Assembly (NCBI GenBank): GCA_947452065.1 | Contig: CANGBB010000002.1 | Location: forward strand, 62,001 to 126,000 | Direction: 5' to 3' | Origin: Gammaproteobacteria bacterium | Lineage (GTDB): Bacteria > Pseudomonadota > Gammaproteobacteria > Steroidobacterales > Steroidobacteraceae | DNA: 64,000 nucleotides | Position numbers and translations under genes: made by a program | Notes under the pieces: model-generated | The model's database searches: none | The model's input: the letters and a program-made list of their open reading frames with translations, nothing else | Told to the model about the DNA's origin: nothing | Shown: positions 8,602-20,067 of the stretch, one piece after another | Position numbering within the stretch: the first letter of the stretch is position 1 | Layout of the letters: every line of letters starts with the position of its first letter

Positions 8602-11475
8602 ATGCACCCGTTCGCCTCGCGTCTCTCGTGCCTTCTCGCCGGGCTATGCCTGGGTGCTATGCCGGGCTGGGCCGCCGAAGGCGGACGTCGTGCTGAGTCT
8701 CAGCCTGCCTCTGCGGCTCCCGCGGTGGCTGCGGCAACGGCTCCCAGCGCTGAATGGGCGCGCACGCTGGAGCGCGTCGCGGCCAGCGTCGTCACCATTC
8801 AGGTGAATCAGACGCGGGCATTCGATACTGAGCGCAGCGCGAGCGCACAGGCCACGGGTTTCGTGGTCGATGCTGAGCGTGGTCTGATCCTCACCAACCG
8901 TCATGTCGTCACGCCGGGGCCGGTGACCGCTGAAGCCACCTTCCTCGATCGTGAAGAAGTGCAGCTGTATCCGGTCTATCGCGATCCGGTGCATGACTTC
9001 GGCATCTATCGCTACGATCCGACCAAGCTGCGCTACATCAAGCCTGAGTCGCTGCCACTGGCGCCGGAAGCGGCGCAGGTTGGGCGCGAGATTCGTGTGA
9101 TCGGCAACAACGCTGGCGAACAGTTGTCGATCCTGGCCGGCACTCTGGCGCGATTGGACCGCGAGGCGCCGCAGTATGGTGTCGGTCGTTACAACGACTT
9201 CAACACCTTCTACATCCAGGCCGCTTCGGGTACATCAGGAGGTTCGTCGGGATCGCCGGTCATTGATGTGCAGGGTCGGGTGGTCGCGCTCAATGCCGGT
9301 GGTGCTACCGGTGCCGCCTCGAGCTTCTATCTGCCGCTGGGCCGCGTGCAGCGCGCGCTGCAGCTGATCCGTGCCGGAAAGCCGGTGCGGCGCGGCACGC
9401 TACAGACCGAATTCCGTTACCGCCCTTACGATGAGTTGCGCCGTCTCGGTCTGCAGAACGACACCGAGGGTCAGGCACGCCGCGCGTTCCCGAGCAACAC
9501 GGGCATGCTGGTGGTCGAGGATGTGCAGCCCGGCTCAGCCTGCGATGCCGTGCTCGCACCCGGTGACGTCCTGGTGCGCCTGAACGGCAATCTGGTCACC
9601 GGCTTCGAGCCGCTCGAAGCCGTGCTCGATGACGCAGTCGGTAGCGAGGTGGACATCGAAGTGGAGCGGGGTGGCAAGACGGTCAAGGTGCGGATTCGCG
9701 TTGATGATCTGGATGCCATCACACCGGCGTCCTACCTTGAGTACGATAACGCCATCCTGCACAACCTCTCTTACCAGATGGCCCGGCATTTTCATGTGCC
9801 GATCAAGGGCGTGTTCGTGGCAGCGAACGGGTACAACATCGACGCCGCGGGCATCCCGCGCGGCGCGGTCATCACGATGGTCAACAAGACGGCGATTACC
9901 AACCTCGATGATTTCATCGCGCAGGTTGGGGCGTTGCCGGATGGTCAGCGCATCGCATTGCGTTACTTCACCATGGAAGATCCGCGTCGCAGCCAGTTGA
10001 AGGCGGTGTATGTCGACCGGCGCTGGTTCCAGGCGCGCCGCTGTGATCGGGACGATGGCGCCGGGATTTGGAACTGCGCAGATCTGCCACCCGTGGCGGC
10101 CGCAGCGGCGCCCGAGGCGGGGAGTGCGCGCTACCCGAAGCATGGCGATCGCAATGTCGAGCGCATTGCGCCATCGCTGGTGGGGATCACCTTTGACATG
10201 CCGTATGCGGTATCAGGTGTCACGGAGCGCAACTATCGCGGCACCGGTGTAATTATCGATGCCGCGCGTGGTCTGGTGATCACCGATCGCAATACGGTGC
10301 CCGTGTCGCTCGGCGATGTGCGGCTGACATTCGCCGGAGCGCTGGAGATTCCGGCGCGGGTTATCTATGTGCATCCGCTGCACAACCTCGCGGTGTTGCA
10401 GTATGACCCCAAGCTCATCGGCGATACGCCGGCGGTCGCGGCGTCGCTGTCCACCGACCCCATGCGACCGGGTGAGTCCGTCGATGTGATCGGCTTGGAT
10501 GGCGGTGGTGATCTGCAGTCACGCACCACCAATGTGGCGGAGGTCAATCCATTGATGCTGCCGCTCTCGCGCACGGTGCAGTTCCGTGACGCGAACATCG
10601 AGGTCGCGTCGCTGGTCAATCCGCCCGATGATCTGGTCGGGGTGCTGGCCGACAAGAGCGGACGCGTCCGTGGTCTGTGGGCCAGTTTCGCGACTGACAA
10701 CGGTCGTGAGCTGGTGCAGGAAAGCCGCGGTATTCCGGCCGATTTGGTGGCCGAGACGCTGCAGATCGTGCGCAGCGGGAACGATCTCCGTTCGCTGGAT
10801 GCCGAGTTCGGCATGCAGACGCTGGCATCGGCCCGCGGACTGGGATTGACCGATGAATGGATCCGGCGCATCCAGCAGGCCAACCCTGAGGCTCGCAATG
10901 CGCTTTCGATCACGCGACTGGTGGGCGGCACCGATGCGGCGAAGCAGTTGCTGCCCGGCGATCTGCTGCTCGCCATCGACGGCACCACGATGACGCGCTT
11001 CCGCGATGTCGAACGTGCGGTGATGAACAAGGATCAGGTGCAGGTCACCGTATGGCGCGCGGATGCAGCCAAGACGATCAACGTGAACACCACCGCACTT
11101 TCAGGTGGCGCGGTGCGTCGCGTGTTGCTCTGGGCCGGTGCCACGCTGCAGTCACCCCATCGAGCCATCGCCGCGCAGCGTAGCCTCGCGCCTGAGGGTG
11201 TTTATGTGGCCTATTTTCAATACGGCTCGCCGGCGAGCCGCTTTGGTCTGCAGCCCGGGCAGCGCATCGTCGAGGTGGATGGTGTGCCGACACCGGATAT
11301 CGATAGCTTCATCCGTGCGGTCAGTGATCGTGCGCAGTCCAGTTCACTGCGCATCAAGACCTTGGGCTGGAACAATGCCCCGACGGTCATCACCCTCAAG
11401 CCCGATCCCCACTACTGGCCCACCTATTCGCTGCTGGCTGAAGCCGACGGCTGGCATCGGCGCTCGCTCGACTGA
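8602..11475 (+). CDS. Secreted tandem HtrA-like serine protease with four PDZ domains (Nma111/DEG7-like)
   Basis: A 957-residue exported protein with a signal peptide (about residues 1-24, ending GWA-A). The first trypsin-like domain has a full triad: His101 (TNRHVV), Asp132 (HDFGIYRYD) and Ser216 (GGSSGSPV). PDZ-like parts follow near 300-365 and 390-470. A second protease-like domain (about 520-740) has lost the triad: Asn564 replaces His, Asn595 replaces Asp, and no GxSGxP is seen. Two more PDZ-like parts lie near 760-840 and 865-940. This duplicated layout is that of fungal Nma111 and plant DEG7. Likely periplasmic quality-control protease. Starts eight bases after the kinase gene. Confidence 0.9.
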   Translation: MHPFASRLSCLLAGLCLGAMPGWAAEGGRRAESQPASAAPAVAAATAPSAEWARTLERVAASVVTIQVNQTRAFDTERSASAQATGFVVDAERGLILTNRHVVTPGPVTAEATFLDREEVQLYPVYRDPVHDFGIYRYDPTKLRYIKPESLPLAPEAAQVGREIRVIGNNAGEQLSILAGTLARLDREAPQYGVGRYNDFNTFYIQAASGTSGGSSGSPVIDVQGRVVALNAGGATGAASSFYLPLGRVQRALQLIRAGKPVRRGTLQTEFRYRPYDELRRLGLQNDTEGQARRAFPSNTGMLVVEDVQPGSACDAVLAPGDVLVRLNGNLVTGFEPLEAVLDDAVGSEVDIEVERGGKTVKVRIRVDDLDAITPASYLEYDNAILHNLSYQMARHFHVPIKGVFVAANGYNIDAAGIPRGAVITMVNKTAITNLDDFIAQVGALPDGQRIALRYFTMEDPRRSQLKAVYVDRRWFQARRCDRDDGAGIWNCADLPPVAAAAAPEAGSARYPKHGDRNVERIAPSLVGITFDMPYAVSGVTERNYRGTGVIIDAARGLVITDRNTVPVSLGDVRLTFAGALEIPARVIYVHPLHNLAVLQYDPKLIGDTPAVAASLSTDPMRPGESVDVIGLDGGGDLQSRTTNVAEVNPLMLPLSRTVQFRDANIEVASLVNPPDDLVGVLADKSGRVRGLWASFATDNGRELVQESRGIPADLVAETLQIVRSGNDLRSLDAEFGMQTLASARGLGLTDEWIRRIQQANPEARNALSITRLVGGTDAAKQLLPGDLLLAIDGTTMTRFRDVERAVMNKDQVQVTVWRADAAKTINVNTTALSGGAVRRVLLWAGATLQSPHRAIAAQRSLAPEGVYVAYFQYGSPASRFGLQPGQRIVEVDGVPTPDIDSFIRAVSDRAQSSSLRIKTLGWNNAPTVITLKPDPHYWPTYSLLAEADGWHRRSLD

Positions 11476-11481
11476 GCCACC

Positions 11482-12492
11482 ATGCAGCCCACCGACAGGG
11501 AAGTAGAGTCTGCAGCGGACGCGCTGCGGGCGGGCGAAGTTGTCGCATTCCCCACTGAGACCGTGTACGGGCTTGGTGCGGCGGCCCGCAATGTCGAAGC
11601 GGTGCAACGCGTGTTTGCACTCAAGCGTCGTCCGCGCAGTCACCCGCTGATCGTGCATCTGGCCGATGCGAGCGAGTTGCCGCGCTGGGCGCGGCAGATC
11701 ACATCGCCGGCGCAGCAGCTCGCGGCGCGCTTCTGGCCTGGCCCGCTGACGCTGGTGCTGCTGCGTGCGGAGGGTGTGCCGGACGCGGTCACTGGCGGGC
11801 AGGACACAGTCGCCTTGCGCGTGCCGTCGCATCCGGTGGCGCGTCGCCTCCTTGCGGCCTTCGGCGACGGTATCGCGGCACCTTCGGCCAATCGCTATGG
11901 TCATGTCAGTCCAACCCGCGCTCAACATGTGCGTGATGAGTTTGGTTCCGCACTGCGCTGGCTGCTCGATGGCGGCGACTGCGATGTGGGTCTGGAATCC
12001 ACCATCGTCGATTGCAGCGGTCCCGTGCCGCGTCTGCTGCGCCCGGGCTCGATCACGCTGACACAGCTGCGTGCCGTGGTGCCGCAGGTCGAAGCTGGTG
12101 CAGCAGTGGAATCTCCGCGCGTGCCGGGCTCCGATGCGGCCCATTACGCGCCGCGTACGCCGCTGGCAGTGATTGCCGATGAGGCCCTCGAGGACACAGT
12201 GTCGCGTGCGAGTGCCGCTGGCCGGCGCTGCGCGGTGCTGGCACGACGTGCGGCGCGCCGCACCCTCCAAGAGATGACCTGGATCAATGCGGGCGCCGAT
12301 GTCGCCCGCTTCGGTCATGATCTGTACGCTCATCTGCGCGAACTGGATCGCGCGGGTGCGGCCTGCATTCTTGTGCAGGCACCGCCTCCCGGTGATGACT
12401 GGGAGGCAGTGCGTGACCGCCTGCGACGGGCCAGCGATCCTGTCGCACAATCCGAACTGACCGACGCATTGCGCCCCGGAGTACTGCCTTGA
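11482..12492 (+). CDS. tsaC: L-threonylcarbamoyladenylate synthase, Sua5 type
   Basis: Makes threonylcarbamoyl-AMP from threonine, bicarbonate and ATP for the tRNA t6A37 modification. 336 residues: an N-terminal YrdC domain (about 1-200, with EVVAFPTETVYGLGA and the KRRPRSHPLIVH loop) plus a C-terminal Sua5 domain (about 210-330). So it is the long Sua5 form rather than short TsaC. It begins six bases after the protease gene. Its end overlaps the TTG start of the decarboxylase by four bases. Confidence 0.93.
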   Translation: MQPTDREVESAADALRAGEVVAFPTETVYGLGAAARNVEAVQRVFALKRRPRSHPLIVHLADASELPRWARQITSPAQQLAARFWPGPLTLVLLRAEGVPDAVTGGQDTVALRVPSHPVARRLLAAFGDGIAAPSANRYGHVSPTRAQHVRDEFGSALRWLLDGGDCDVGLESTIVDCSGPVPRLLRPGSITLTQLRAVVPQVEAGAAVESPRVPGSDAAHYAPRTPLAVIADEALEDTVSRASAAGRRCAVLARRAARRTLQEMTWINAGADVARFGHDLYAHLRELDRAGAACILVQAPPPGDDWEAVRDRLRRASDPVAQSELTDALRPGVLP

Positions 12493-13625
12493 GCAAGACT
12501 GTCATCGATCCTTTTCAGCCCGATCAGATTCAGCGTCTGGTGGCCGAGTTCGGTTCACCGCTCCTGATCATCGACTGCGAGCGGGTGCGAACCCAGTACC
12601 GGAAACTCCATCGCGCGCTGCCCGGTGTAGACCTGCATTACGCACTCAAGCCACTGCCGCATGCGGCCGTGGTGCAGACCGTCGTGGCGTTGGGTGGCTG
12701 GCTGGATTTGGCCACCACCGGCGAGGTGCATCTGGCGCGCAGTCTGAATATTGACGCCGAGCGTTGCATCCACACGCATCCGATCAAGCGCGACATCGAT
12801 ATTCGCAATGCGCTCGACTACGGCGTACGTACCTTCGTTGCTGACAATCCCGACGAAGTGCGTAAGTTCAAGCCCTATGCCGATCGCGCCCGACTGTTGC
12901 TGCGGGTGTCGTTTCGCAGCCCCGGCGCGGTGGTCGATCTCTCGCGCAAGTTCGGGTGTGACCCCGAGGATGCGGTGCAGTTGGCGCGCCTGGCCGCGAA
13001 GCTCGGTATCGACGTGCAGGGTTTCTCGTTCCATGTCGGTTCACAGGCAGCTGATGCGCTCAAGCACGTCGAGGCCATTGAGGTGTGCACGCGGCTGCTG
13101 GCTGCTGCGCGCCGCGAGAAGCTCGGCACACTCGATACGCTCGACATCGGCGGCGGATTCCCGATCGAATACACACAGCACGTGGTCGATATCGGCCGCT
13201 TCTGTGCACCCATCCGCAAGGTGCTGGCTGCACTGCCTAAACGCGTGCGCGTCATTGCCGAGCCGGGCCGCTACATCGCGGGGCCTTCGGCCATTGGGGT
13301 TGCCAGTGTCATGGGTCGCGCCAAGCGCGAGGGTCACTGGTGGTACTACCTCGACGACGGTATGTATGGCTCGTATAGCGGGCAGCTCTACGATCATGCG
13401 CGCTACCCGGTGGAATCGCTGCGTCGTGGCGAGCCGCTGCGGCCTTCGGTACTGGCCGGGCCGACCTGTGACAGCATCGACGTCATCGCTGAGAACCTGA
13501 TGCTGCCCGAATTGCGCCAAGGCGATCTGATCGTCGGGCGCGCAATGGGGGCTTACACCTGGGCCAGTGCCTCGGAGTTCAATTTCTTCCCGAAGGCCAC
13601 GGTGGTGGCAGTGAATCAGGCCTAG
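12489..13625 (+). CDS. Fold III PLP-dependent ornithine/lysine decarboxylase
   Basis: A 378-residue alanine-racemase-fold decarboxylase of the eukaryotic ODC type, expected to make putrescine (or cadaverine). The PLP lysine is Lys54 in HYALKPLPHA. Other hallmarks are the HVGSQ segment, DIGGGFP, AEPGRYI, Cys327 in GPTCDSID (the inter-subunit active-site cysteine) and MGAYTWASASEFNFFP near the end. It starts on TTG at 12489, overlapping the tsaC stop (TTGA). ODC is the first guess; lysine/ornithine dual enzymes look alike. Its stop codon directly abuts that of the next, convergent gene. Confidence 0.88.
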   Translation: MSKTVIDPFQPDQIQRLVAEFGSPLLIIDCERVRTQYRKLHRALPGVDLHYALKPLPHAAVVQTVVALGGWLDLATTGEVHLARSLNIDAERCIHTHPIKRDIDIRNALDYGVRTFVADNPDEVRKFKPYADRARLLLRVSFRSPGAVVDLSRKFGCDPEDAVQLARLAAKLGIDVQGFSFHVGSQAADALKHVEAIEVCTRLLAAARREKLGTLDTLDIGGGFPIEYTQHVVDIGRFCAPIRKVLAALPKRVRVIAEPGRYIAGPSAIGVASVMGRAKREGHWWYYLDDGMYGSYSGQLYDHARYPVESLRRGEPLRPSVLAGPTCDSIDVIAENLMLPELRQGDLIVGRAMGAYTWASASEFNFFPKATVVAVNQA

Positions 13626-14129
13626 CTACTTTCCGGCCAGACGGCTCTTGATGTAGCCGATGATCGAGCGCAGCACCGGGATGCGCTCGTAGACGAATTC
13701 ACCCATGTCGAAGTAATCGCGGTGCTTGATCGCCTTGCCTTCGGCGCCGCCGAAGGTGATCACCGAAGTGCCGTCGACGGTGATCTCCCGGCCACCCTCC
13801 AGCGAAGGCGATTTGAGGAACATGCGCCAGACGAGCACAACCGTGTCGCCGACCTCCAACTGCTTCGAGAACTCGAAGCGAATCGCCGTGGCATTCCGGT
13901 ATAAGCCATCGTAGTAGGCGCGTACCGCAGCGACGCCGCTCAGCGTGTGCACCGGGTCTTGGAAAGCGACATTGCGGTCATAGAACTGATCGACCCGTTC
14001 CATGTGGTCCTTGTCGAGCAGCTGGAAGAACTCGACCGCGCGGTCGAGGTTGGTCGCGTCCGCCACAGCCGGGGACAGTATCAGCGCCATGAAGATGGCC
14101 AGCAGTGCGTGTCGCATGGACGTACTCAT
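13626..14129 (-). CDS. Secreted NTF2/SnoaL-like protein
   Basis: A 167-residue protein with an N-terminal signal peptide (about 1-25, MRHALLAIFMALILSPAVADA). The FYDRNVAFQDPVHTLSGVAAVRAYYDGLY segment is typical of nuclear transport factor 2-like cone-shaped domains. No catalytic residues can be assigned, so the role is unknown. It is the second gene of a pair, its start overlapping the upstream stop by four bases. It meets the decarboxylase gene end to end with no intergenic base. Confidence 0.75.
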   Translation of the reverse strand: MSTSMRHALLAIFMALILSPAVADATNLDRAVEFFQLLDKDHMERVDQFYDRNVAFQDPVHTLSGVAAVRAYYDGLYRNATAIRFEFSKQLEVGDTVVLVWRMFLKSPSLEGGREITVDGTSVITFGGAEGKAIKHRDYFDMGEFVYERIPVLRSIIGYIKSRLAGK

Positions 14130-14839
14130 TTCGGTGTGTCCCCGTAGGTAATCGTCACGGACTGGTTGTGCCCCGCATCGTTGCGGATATTGGACAGCCC
14201 TTCGTACCAGACAATGCGTTTCAGTTGGCGGTCATATCTGATCACCAGCTTGGGTGCGAACAGCTTCAGGAACCGGCTTTTAATCGTGATCTCAAACTCT
14301 GTGATCTGCGGGCCTGATGTCTGTACGCGCCTCATCTGGAAGTCGTAATAATCAAGCTTGCCGGGAATCAGAAAGCGTAGCGGAACGACTTGGCCCGGTG
14401 ACAGCCGATCAAGGTTGTCGAGCAGATAATAATTGAGGCCTTGGCAGCCGACGAGAATGTGTTCGACGGCATCGGCATCATTCAGGACGCGGGTGCGCTC
14501 CGGTTGGCCTCTGTCCTGATCGAAGAGGACAACTCGGCCGGCCTCGCGTCGCAGGCCCTGCACATTGCCGGTCCTGAAGTCCTGGATCACATGGGCAGGG
14601 ACCGTCAGGCTGTCGCGAAAATCCGAGCGCATCTCTGCGATGGGTCGTCCCGCTTCCGATCGATACACCGTGCGAGCCGTGAGCAGTCGGCCTGAATCGG
14701 CGTATTCAACGGTGTGATCCTCGACGTAGGCCACCTGTCCACCGGCGCGGGCAACACCGCTATAGCGCAGCGTGGTATTGCTCCAAGCCTGTGGAGTGAC
14801 CAGTAGGAGGGCCAGAAGTCCGGCAGCGTAGCGGCACAT
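14126..14839 (-). CDS. Conserved exported protein of unknown function
   Basis: A 237-residue protein with a signal peptide (about 1-20, cleavage likely after AWS-N). The rest is beta-rich with alternating hydrophobic residues (GGQVAYVEDHTVEY, VPAHVIQDFRTGNVQGL, ITEFEITIKSRFLKLF), suggesting a periplasmic beta-sandwich or barrel. I do not recognise a catalytic motif. Coupled to the NTF2-like gene downstream, so the two secreted proteins probably work together. A GGAAGG/GGGGAG-rich ribosome site precedes the ATG. Confidence 0.65.
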   Translation of the reverse strand: MCRYAAGLLALLLVTPQAWSNTTLRYSGVARAGGQVAYVEDHTVEYADSGRLLTARTVYRSEAGRPIAEMRSDFRDSLTVPAHVIQDFRTGNVQGLRREAGRVVLFDQDRGQPERTRVLNDADAVEHILVGCQGLNYYLLDNLDRLSPGQVVPLRFLIPGKLDYYDFQMRRVQTSGPQITEFEITIKSRFLKLFAPKLVIRYDRQLKRIVWYEGLSNIRNDAGHNQSVTITYGDTPK

Positions 14840-14980
14840 GCATCCGTCTCCCCGGAAGGTGAATCGAATGGTACGCCCCCCGATCGTAGACCTTCAGCGG
14901 CCAAGTGGCCAATGCCATGGGCACGCCCGTGATCGCTGCACGTGCACCCTGACGGAACCGGCCGTGGTAGGGTTCAGCCC

Positions 14981-16747
14981 ATGAGTCAGTCCATCTCCGT
15001 GGATGCCGCTCCATCGAGCGGCGAGGGCGCGGCCGCCAGACCTCCGGGAGGCCGGGAGTTCACGCTGCGTGCGGTCATCGCCGGCATGCTGGTCGCTGCG
15101 ATCATGGGTGCCTCCTACCCGTACATCGTGCTCAAACTCGGTTTTGGGCCGAATGTCTCGGTGGTAGCGGCCTTCTTCGGCTACCTGATGCTCGGCCTCT
15201 TCTTCCGGGGCTTCAATCGCTGGGAGAACAATATCGTCCAGACCGCGGGAACCTCCGCGGCGCAGACCTCCTTCATGTGCGTTGTGCTGGCGGCCTTCGA
15301 CCTGCTCGCGCAACGGCCGGGCCTGAACTTCACCTTCGCGCCCACACCGCTGGAGTCATTCATCTGGCTGACGGCCGCCAGCATTCTCGGTCTGCTGCTG
15401 GCCGTGCCGATGCGGCATCACTACGTGATCGATCAGAAGCTGCCGTATGCCGATGGCATCGCGGCTGCTGAAACACTCATCGTGCTGGATGAGCGCGGCC
15501 CACAGGCACGCAAGGTTGCGCTGGCGCTGTTCGGTGGGGCCGTGGCCTCGGGTCTGGTCATGCTGCTGACCTTGCCCTATGGGGGCGAGCGTCTGCCTGA
15601 GGAAGTGCTGCGCTCCTTCTTTGGTCTTGCCGTCGCTGGTGCCGGCGCGGGATTTGCCGTCAGTTTGCTCGGTATCGGCTCAGGGATGATTGTCGGCAAT
15701 CGCATCAATCTGAGTATGGCCGTGGGTGCGATCCTCTCTTGGATTGTCGCGCCGAAATTCTTGGTCCCGCTGCATCTCATCGCCGGCGCGACGCGCCGCG
15801 ATATCCTGCTCTGGGTGATGTGGCCGGGCACGGGCCTGCTCATCGCCGGTGGGCTCACCGCACTGGCGCTGCAGTGGCCAACGCTCCGGCGCAGTTTCTC
15901 GACGCTGTCGAGGGAATCCGTGCATGCCGACGAATTCCCAATGAGGTGGGTGGGCGTCGGTGTGTTCCTCTCGACTGTGGTGTTGGTGGTGGTGCAGCGA
16001 GTGGTCTTTGGTTTGCCGGTGTGGCTGACGCTGGTGGCCGTTGCGCTGTCGGTGCCGCTGATGCTGGTGGGGCTGCGAGTGCTGGGCGAAACCAACTGGG
16101 GTCCGATCAGCCAGCTCACCAATCTGATGCAGACGATTTTCGCCGGCCTCGCGCCGGGCAATCTGATCGCCAATCTGGGTGCCAGCGGCACCATGGGCAC
16201 CATCGCCACACAGTCAGAGGCGATCATGCAGGACTACAAGACCGGCGCACTCATCGGTTCCCGGCCGCGTTACCTCACTTACGCGCAGTTGCTGGCTGCG
16301 CCAGTGGGTGCTGCGGCAGTGGCATGGATGTATCCGCTGCTGAAGTCGACCTATGGCATTGGTGGCGATGGCCTGTCTTCGCCGATCTCAGCGCGTATCG
16401 CCGGGTTTGCTGAAGTGCTGTCCAGTGGCATCGCGGCGCTGCCCCAGTATGCGATTCACTTCTTTGCCCTGTTTGCACTCTTGGGCATCCTCCTCACCCT
16501 GGGTGAGAAGCGTTTCGGGCGATTCCTGCCGTCACCAACGGGCCTGGGCATCGGCATGATGGTGCCGGGCACGGTGGTGTTCACGATGGTGCTCGGCAGC
16601 TTGTTGATGTCGCTGTGGCAGCGTCTGGATCGCAGGACAGCGGAGAAGTACGCCATACCGCTGGCCTCGGGGTTGATCGCCGGAGAGGCAATCGTCGCAG
16701 TGGTGATTCCGCTGCTGATCGCGCTCCATGTGCTGAATCCGGCGTAG
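14981..16747 (+). CDS. OPT family oligopeptide transporter
   Basis: A 588-residue inner membrane protein with about 14 hydrophobic segments. The N-terminal FTLRAVIAGMLVAAIMGASYPYIVLKLGFGPNVSVVAAFFGY block is characteristic of the oligopeptide transporter superfamily, which moves peptides or metal chelates by proton symport. The ATG at 14981 is preferred over a GTG/ATG-like codon 39 bases upstream, because the extra residues are not conserved-looking and the intergenic region must hold promoters for the divergent gene at 14839. Substrate unknown. Ends 20 bases from the convergent DUF255 gene. Confidence 0.85.
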   Translation: MSQSISVDAAPSSGEGAAARPPGGREFTLRAVIAGMLVAAIMGASYPYIVLKLGFGPNVSVVAAFFGYLMLGLFFRGFNRWENNIVQTAGTSAAQTSFMCVVLAAFDLLAQRPGLNFTFAPTPLESFIWLTAASILGLLLAVPMRHHYVIDQKLPYADGIAAAETLIVLDERGPQARKVALALFGGAVASGLVMLLTLPYGGERLPEEVLRSFFGLAVAGAGAGFAVSLLGIGSGMIVGNRINLSMAVGAILSWIVAPKFLVPLHLIAGATRRDILLWVMWPGTGLLIAGGLTALALQWPTLRRSFSTLSRESVHADEFPMRWVGVGVFLSTVVLVVVQRVVFGLPVWLTLVAVALSVPLMLVGLRVLGETNWGPISQLTNLMQTIFAGLAPGNLIANLGASGTMGTIATQSEAIMQDYKTGALIGSRPRYLTYAQLLAAPVGAAAVAWMYPLLKSTYGIGGDGLSSPISARIAGFAEVLSSGIAALPQYAIHFFALFALLGILLTLGEKRFGRFLPSPTGLGIGMMVPGTVVFTMVLGSLLMSLWQRLDRRTAEKYAIPLASGLIAGEAIVAVVIPLLIALHVLNPA

Positions 16748-16766
16748 GCCGCTAAGCCGTAGCGGC
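16748..16766. terminator. Small hairpin between convergent genes
   Basis: GCCGCTA (16748-16754) pairs with TAGCGGC (16760-16766) around a five-base loop in the 20-base gap between the OPT gene and the DUF255 gene. There is no T tract, so a terminator role is only possible. Confidence 0.3.
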
Positions 16767-16767
16767 G

Positions 16768-18821
<2,054 letters not shown>

Positions 18822-18822
<1 letters not shown>

Positions 18823-18840
18823 AGAATGCGCGTCACTATA
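18822..18840. promoter_or_regulatory. Overlapping divergent -10 boxes
   Basis: A plus-strand TAGAAT at 18822-18827 lies 31 bases before the ATG at 18859. A minus-strand TATAGT occupies 18840-18835, 12 bases before the ATG at 18822. Both match consensus at 5 of 6. They face each other within 19 bases, so two RNA polymerases could not occupy both. No strong -35 was found for either. Confidence 0.35.
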
Positions 18841-18858
18841 CCGGATGGCCAACACACG

Positions 18859-20067
18859 ATGAGCAGCGCTTCCGCCGCGCCCGAACTCCGACTGCGCCGC
18901 GGCGAAGACCGCCGTCTGCGCGCCGGACACCTGTGGGTGTTCTCCAATGAAATCGATGTGGCCGCCACGCCGCTGACCGCTTTCGCGCCCGGTGCGCATG
19001 CGCGTCTGCTCAGCGATCGCGGCCAGTTCCTGGGGCATGTCTATGTGAATCCGCATGCGCTGATCTGCGCGCGGGTACTCAGTCACAACGAGCAGGAGCC
19101 CATCGACAGGGCGCTGCTGGTGCGCCGGCTGCGCGCCGCGCTGGCCTGGCGTGAGCGCATCAGCAAGGTGCCGTTCTACCGGCTGGTGTTCGGCGAGTCG
19201 GACGGCCTGCCCGGACTGGTGCTGGATCGCTACGATGATGTGCTGGTCGGGCAGATTGCCACCGCGGGGATGGAAGCGCTGCGTGGGGAGCTGGAAGCGG
19301 CCATCGTCGAAGTACTCGCGCCACGGGCGCTGGTCTGGCGCAACAACAGTTCAGCGCGCGATCTGGAACAGCTGCCCAAGGAAGTGATGGCCGCCATCGG
19401 TGAGCTGCCTGCGGAGCTGTCGGTGGTCGAGGGCGGCTTGCATTACACAGTGCCGCTGGCCGATGCGCAGAAGACCGGTTGGTTCTTCGACCAGACCAGT
19501 AACCGCAGCCGGCTGGCGGCGTTCCTGCCGCCCGGTGCACGCGTGCTCGATGTCTGCAGCTATGCCGGTGCTTGGGCGCTGACGGCGCTGGCGGCCGGCG
19601 CTCGCACCGCCACCTGCGTAGACGCCTCCGCCGCCGCGCTGGCCATTGCCCAGCGCAATGCCATCGCCAACGGTTACACGCTCGACGGGCAATTCCAGAC
19701 GCACCACGGTGATGCCTTCGAAGTGCTCGATGCGCTGCACGCCGCCGGTGAGCGTTTCGATGCGATCATTCTCGACCCACCGGCCTTCATCAAGCGCCGT
19801 AAGGATGCGCCGCGCGGGCAGGCCGCCTATCGCAAGCTGAATCAGCAGGCACTGCGGCTCCTGTCGGATGAGGGACTGCTGGTGAGCTGTTCCTGCTCAT
19901 ACCACATCGGTGAGGGTGAGTTGCTGTCCCTGATCCAGACGGCGGCGCGCCATGCGCAGCGCTTTGTTCAGGTCGTGGCGGTCGGTGGCCAATCCCCGGA
20001 CCATCCGCTTCATCCGGCGATCCCGGAGACCCGCTATCTGAAGGCATTCTTCTGTCGCGTGACGTAG
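18859..20067 (+). CDS. rlmI: 23S rRNA (cytosine(1962)-C(5))-methyltransferase RlmI-like
   Basis: A class I SAM-dependent RNA m5C methyltransferase of the RlmI/YccW family, 402 residues. The N-terminal PUA domain ([21 protein letters not shown]) is followed by [22 protein letters not shown], the SAM-binding [17 protein letters not shown], the [11 protein letters not shown] motif IV and the catalytic Cys region [10 protein letters not shown] chose ATG 18859 because the alternative at 18826 overlaps a TAGAAT box and adds an unconserved leader of 11 residues. Ends 13 bases before lgt. Confidence 0.9.
   Translation: MSSASAAPELRLRRGEDRRLRAGHLWVFSNEIDVAATPLTAFAPGAHARLLSDRGQFLGHVYVNPHALICARVLSHNEQEPIDRALLVRRLRAALAWRERISKVPFYRLVFGESDGLPGLVLDRYDDVLVGQIATAGMEALRGELEAAIVEVLAPRALVWRNNSSARDLEQLPKEVMAAIGELPAELSVVEGGLHYTVPLADAQKTGWFFDQTSNRSRLAAFLPPGARVLDVCSYAGAWALTALAAGARTATCVDASAAALAIAQRNAIANGYTLDGQFQTHHGDAFEVLDALHAAGERFDAIILDPPAFIKRRKDAPRGQAAYRKLNQQALRLLSDEGLLVSCSCSYHIGEGELLSLIQTAARHAQRFVQVVAVGGQSPDHPLHPAIPETRYLKAFFCRVT

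Noticed and set aside
11344-12450. Antisense frame opposite tsaC
   Set aside because: No ribosome site or motif; tsaC on the plus strand is complete.
16748-16766. Hairpin as a confirmed bidirectional terminator
   Set aside because: The stem is only 7 bp and lacks T tracts on either side, so it is listed only with low confidence.
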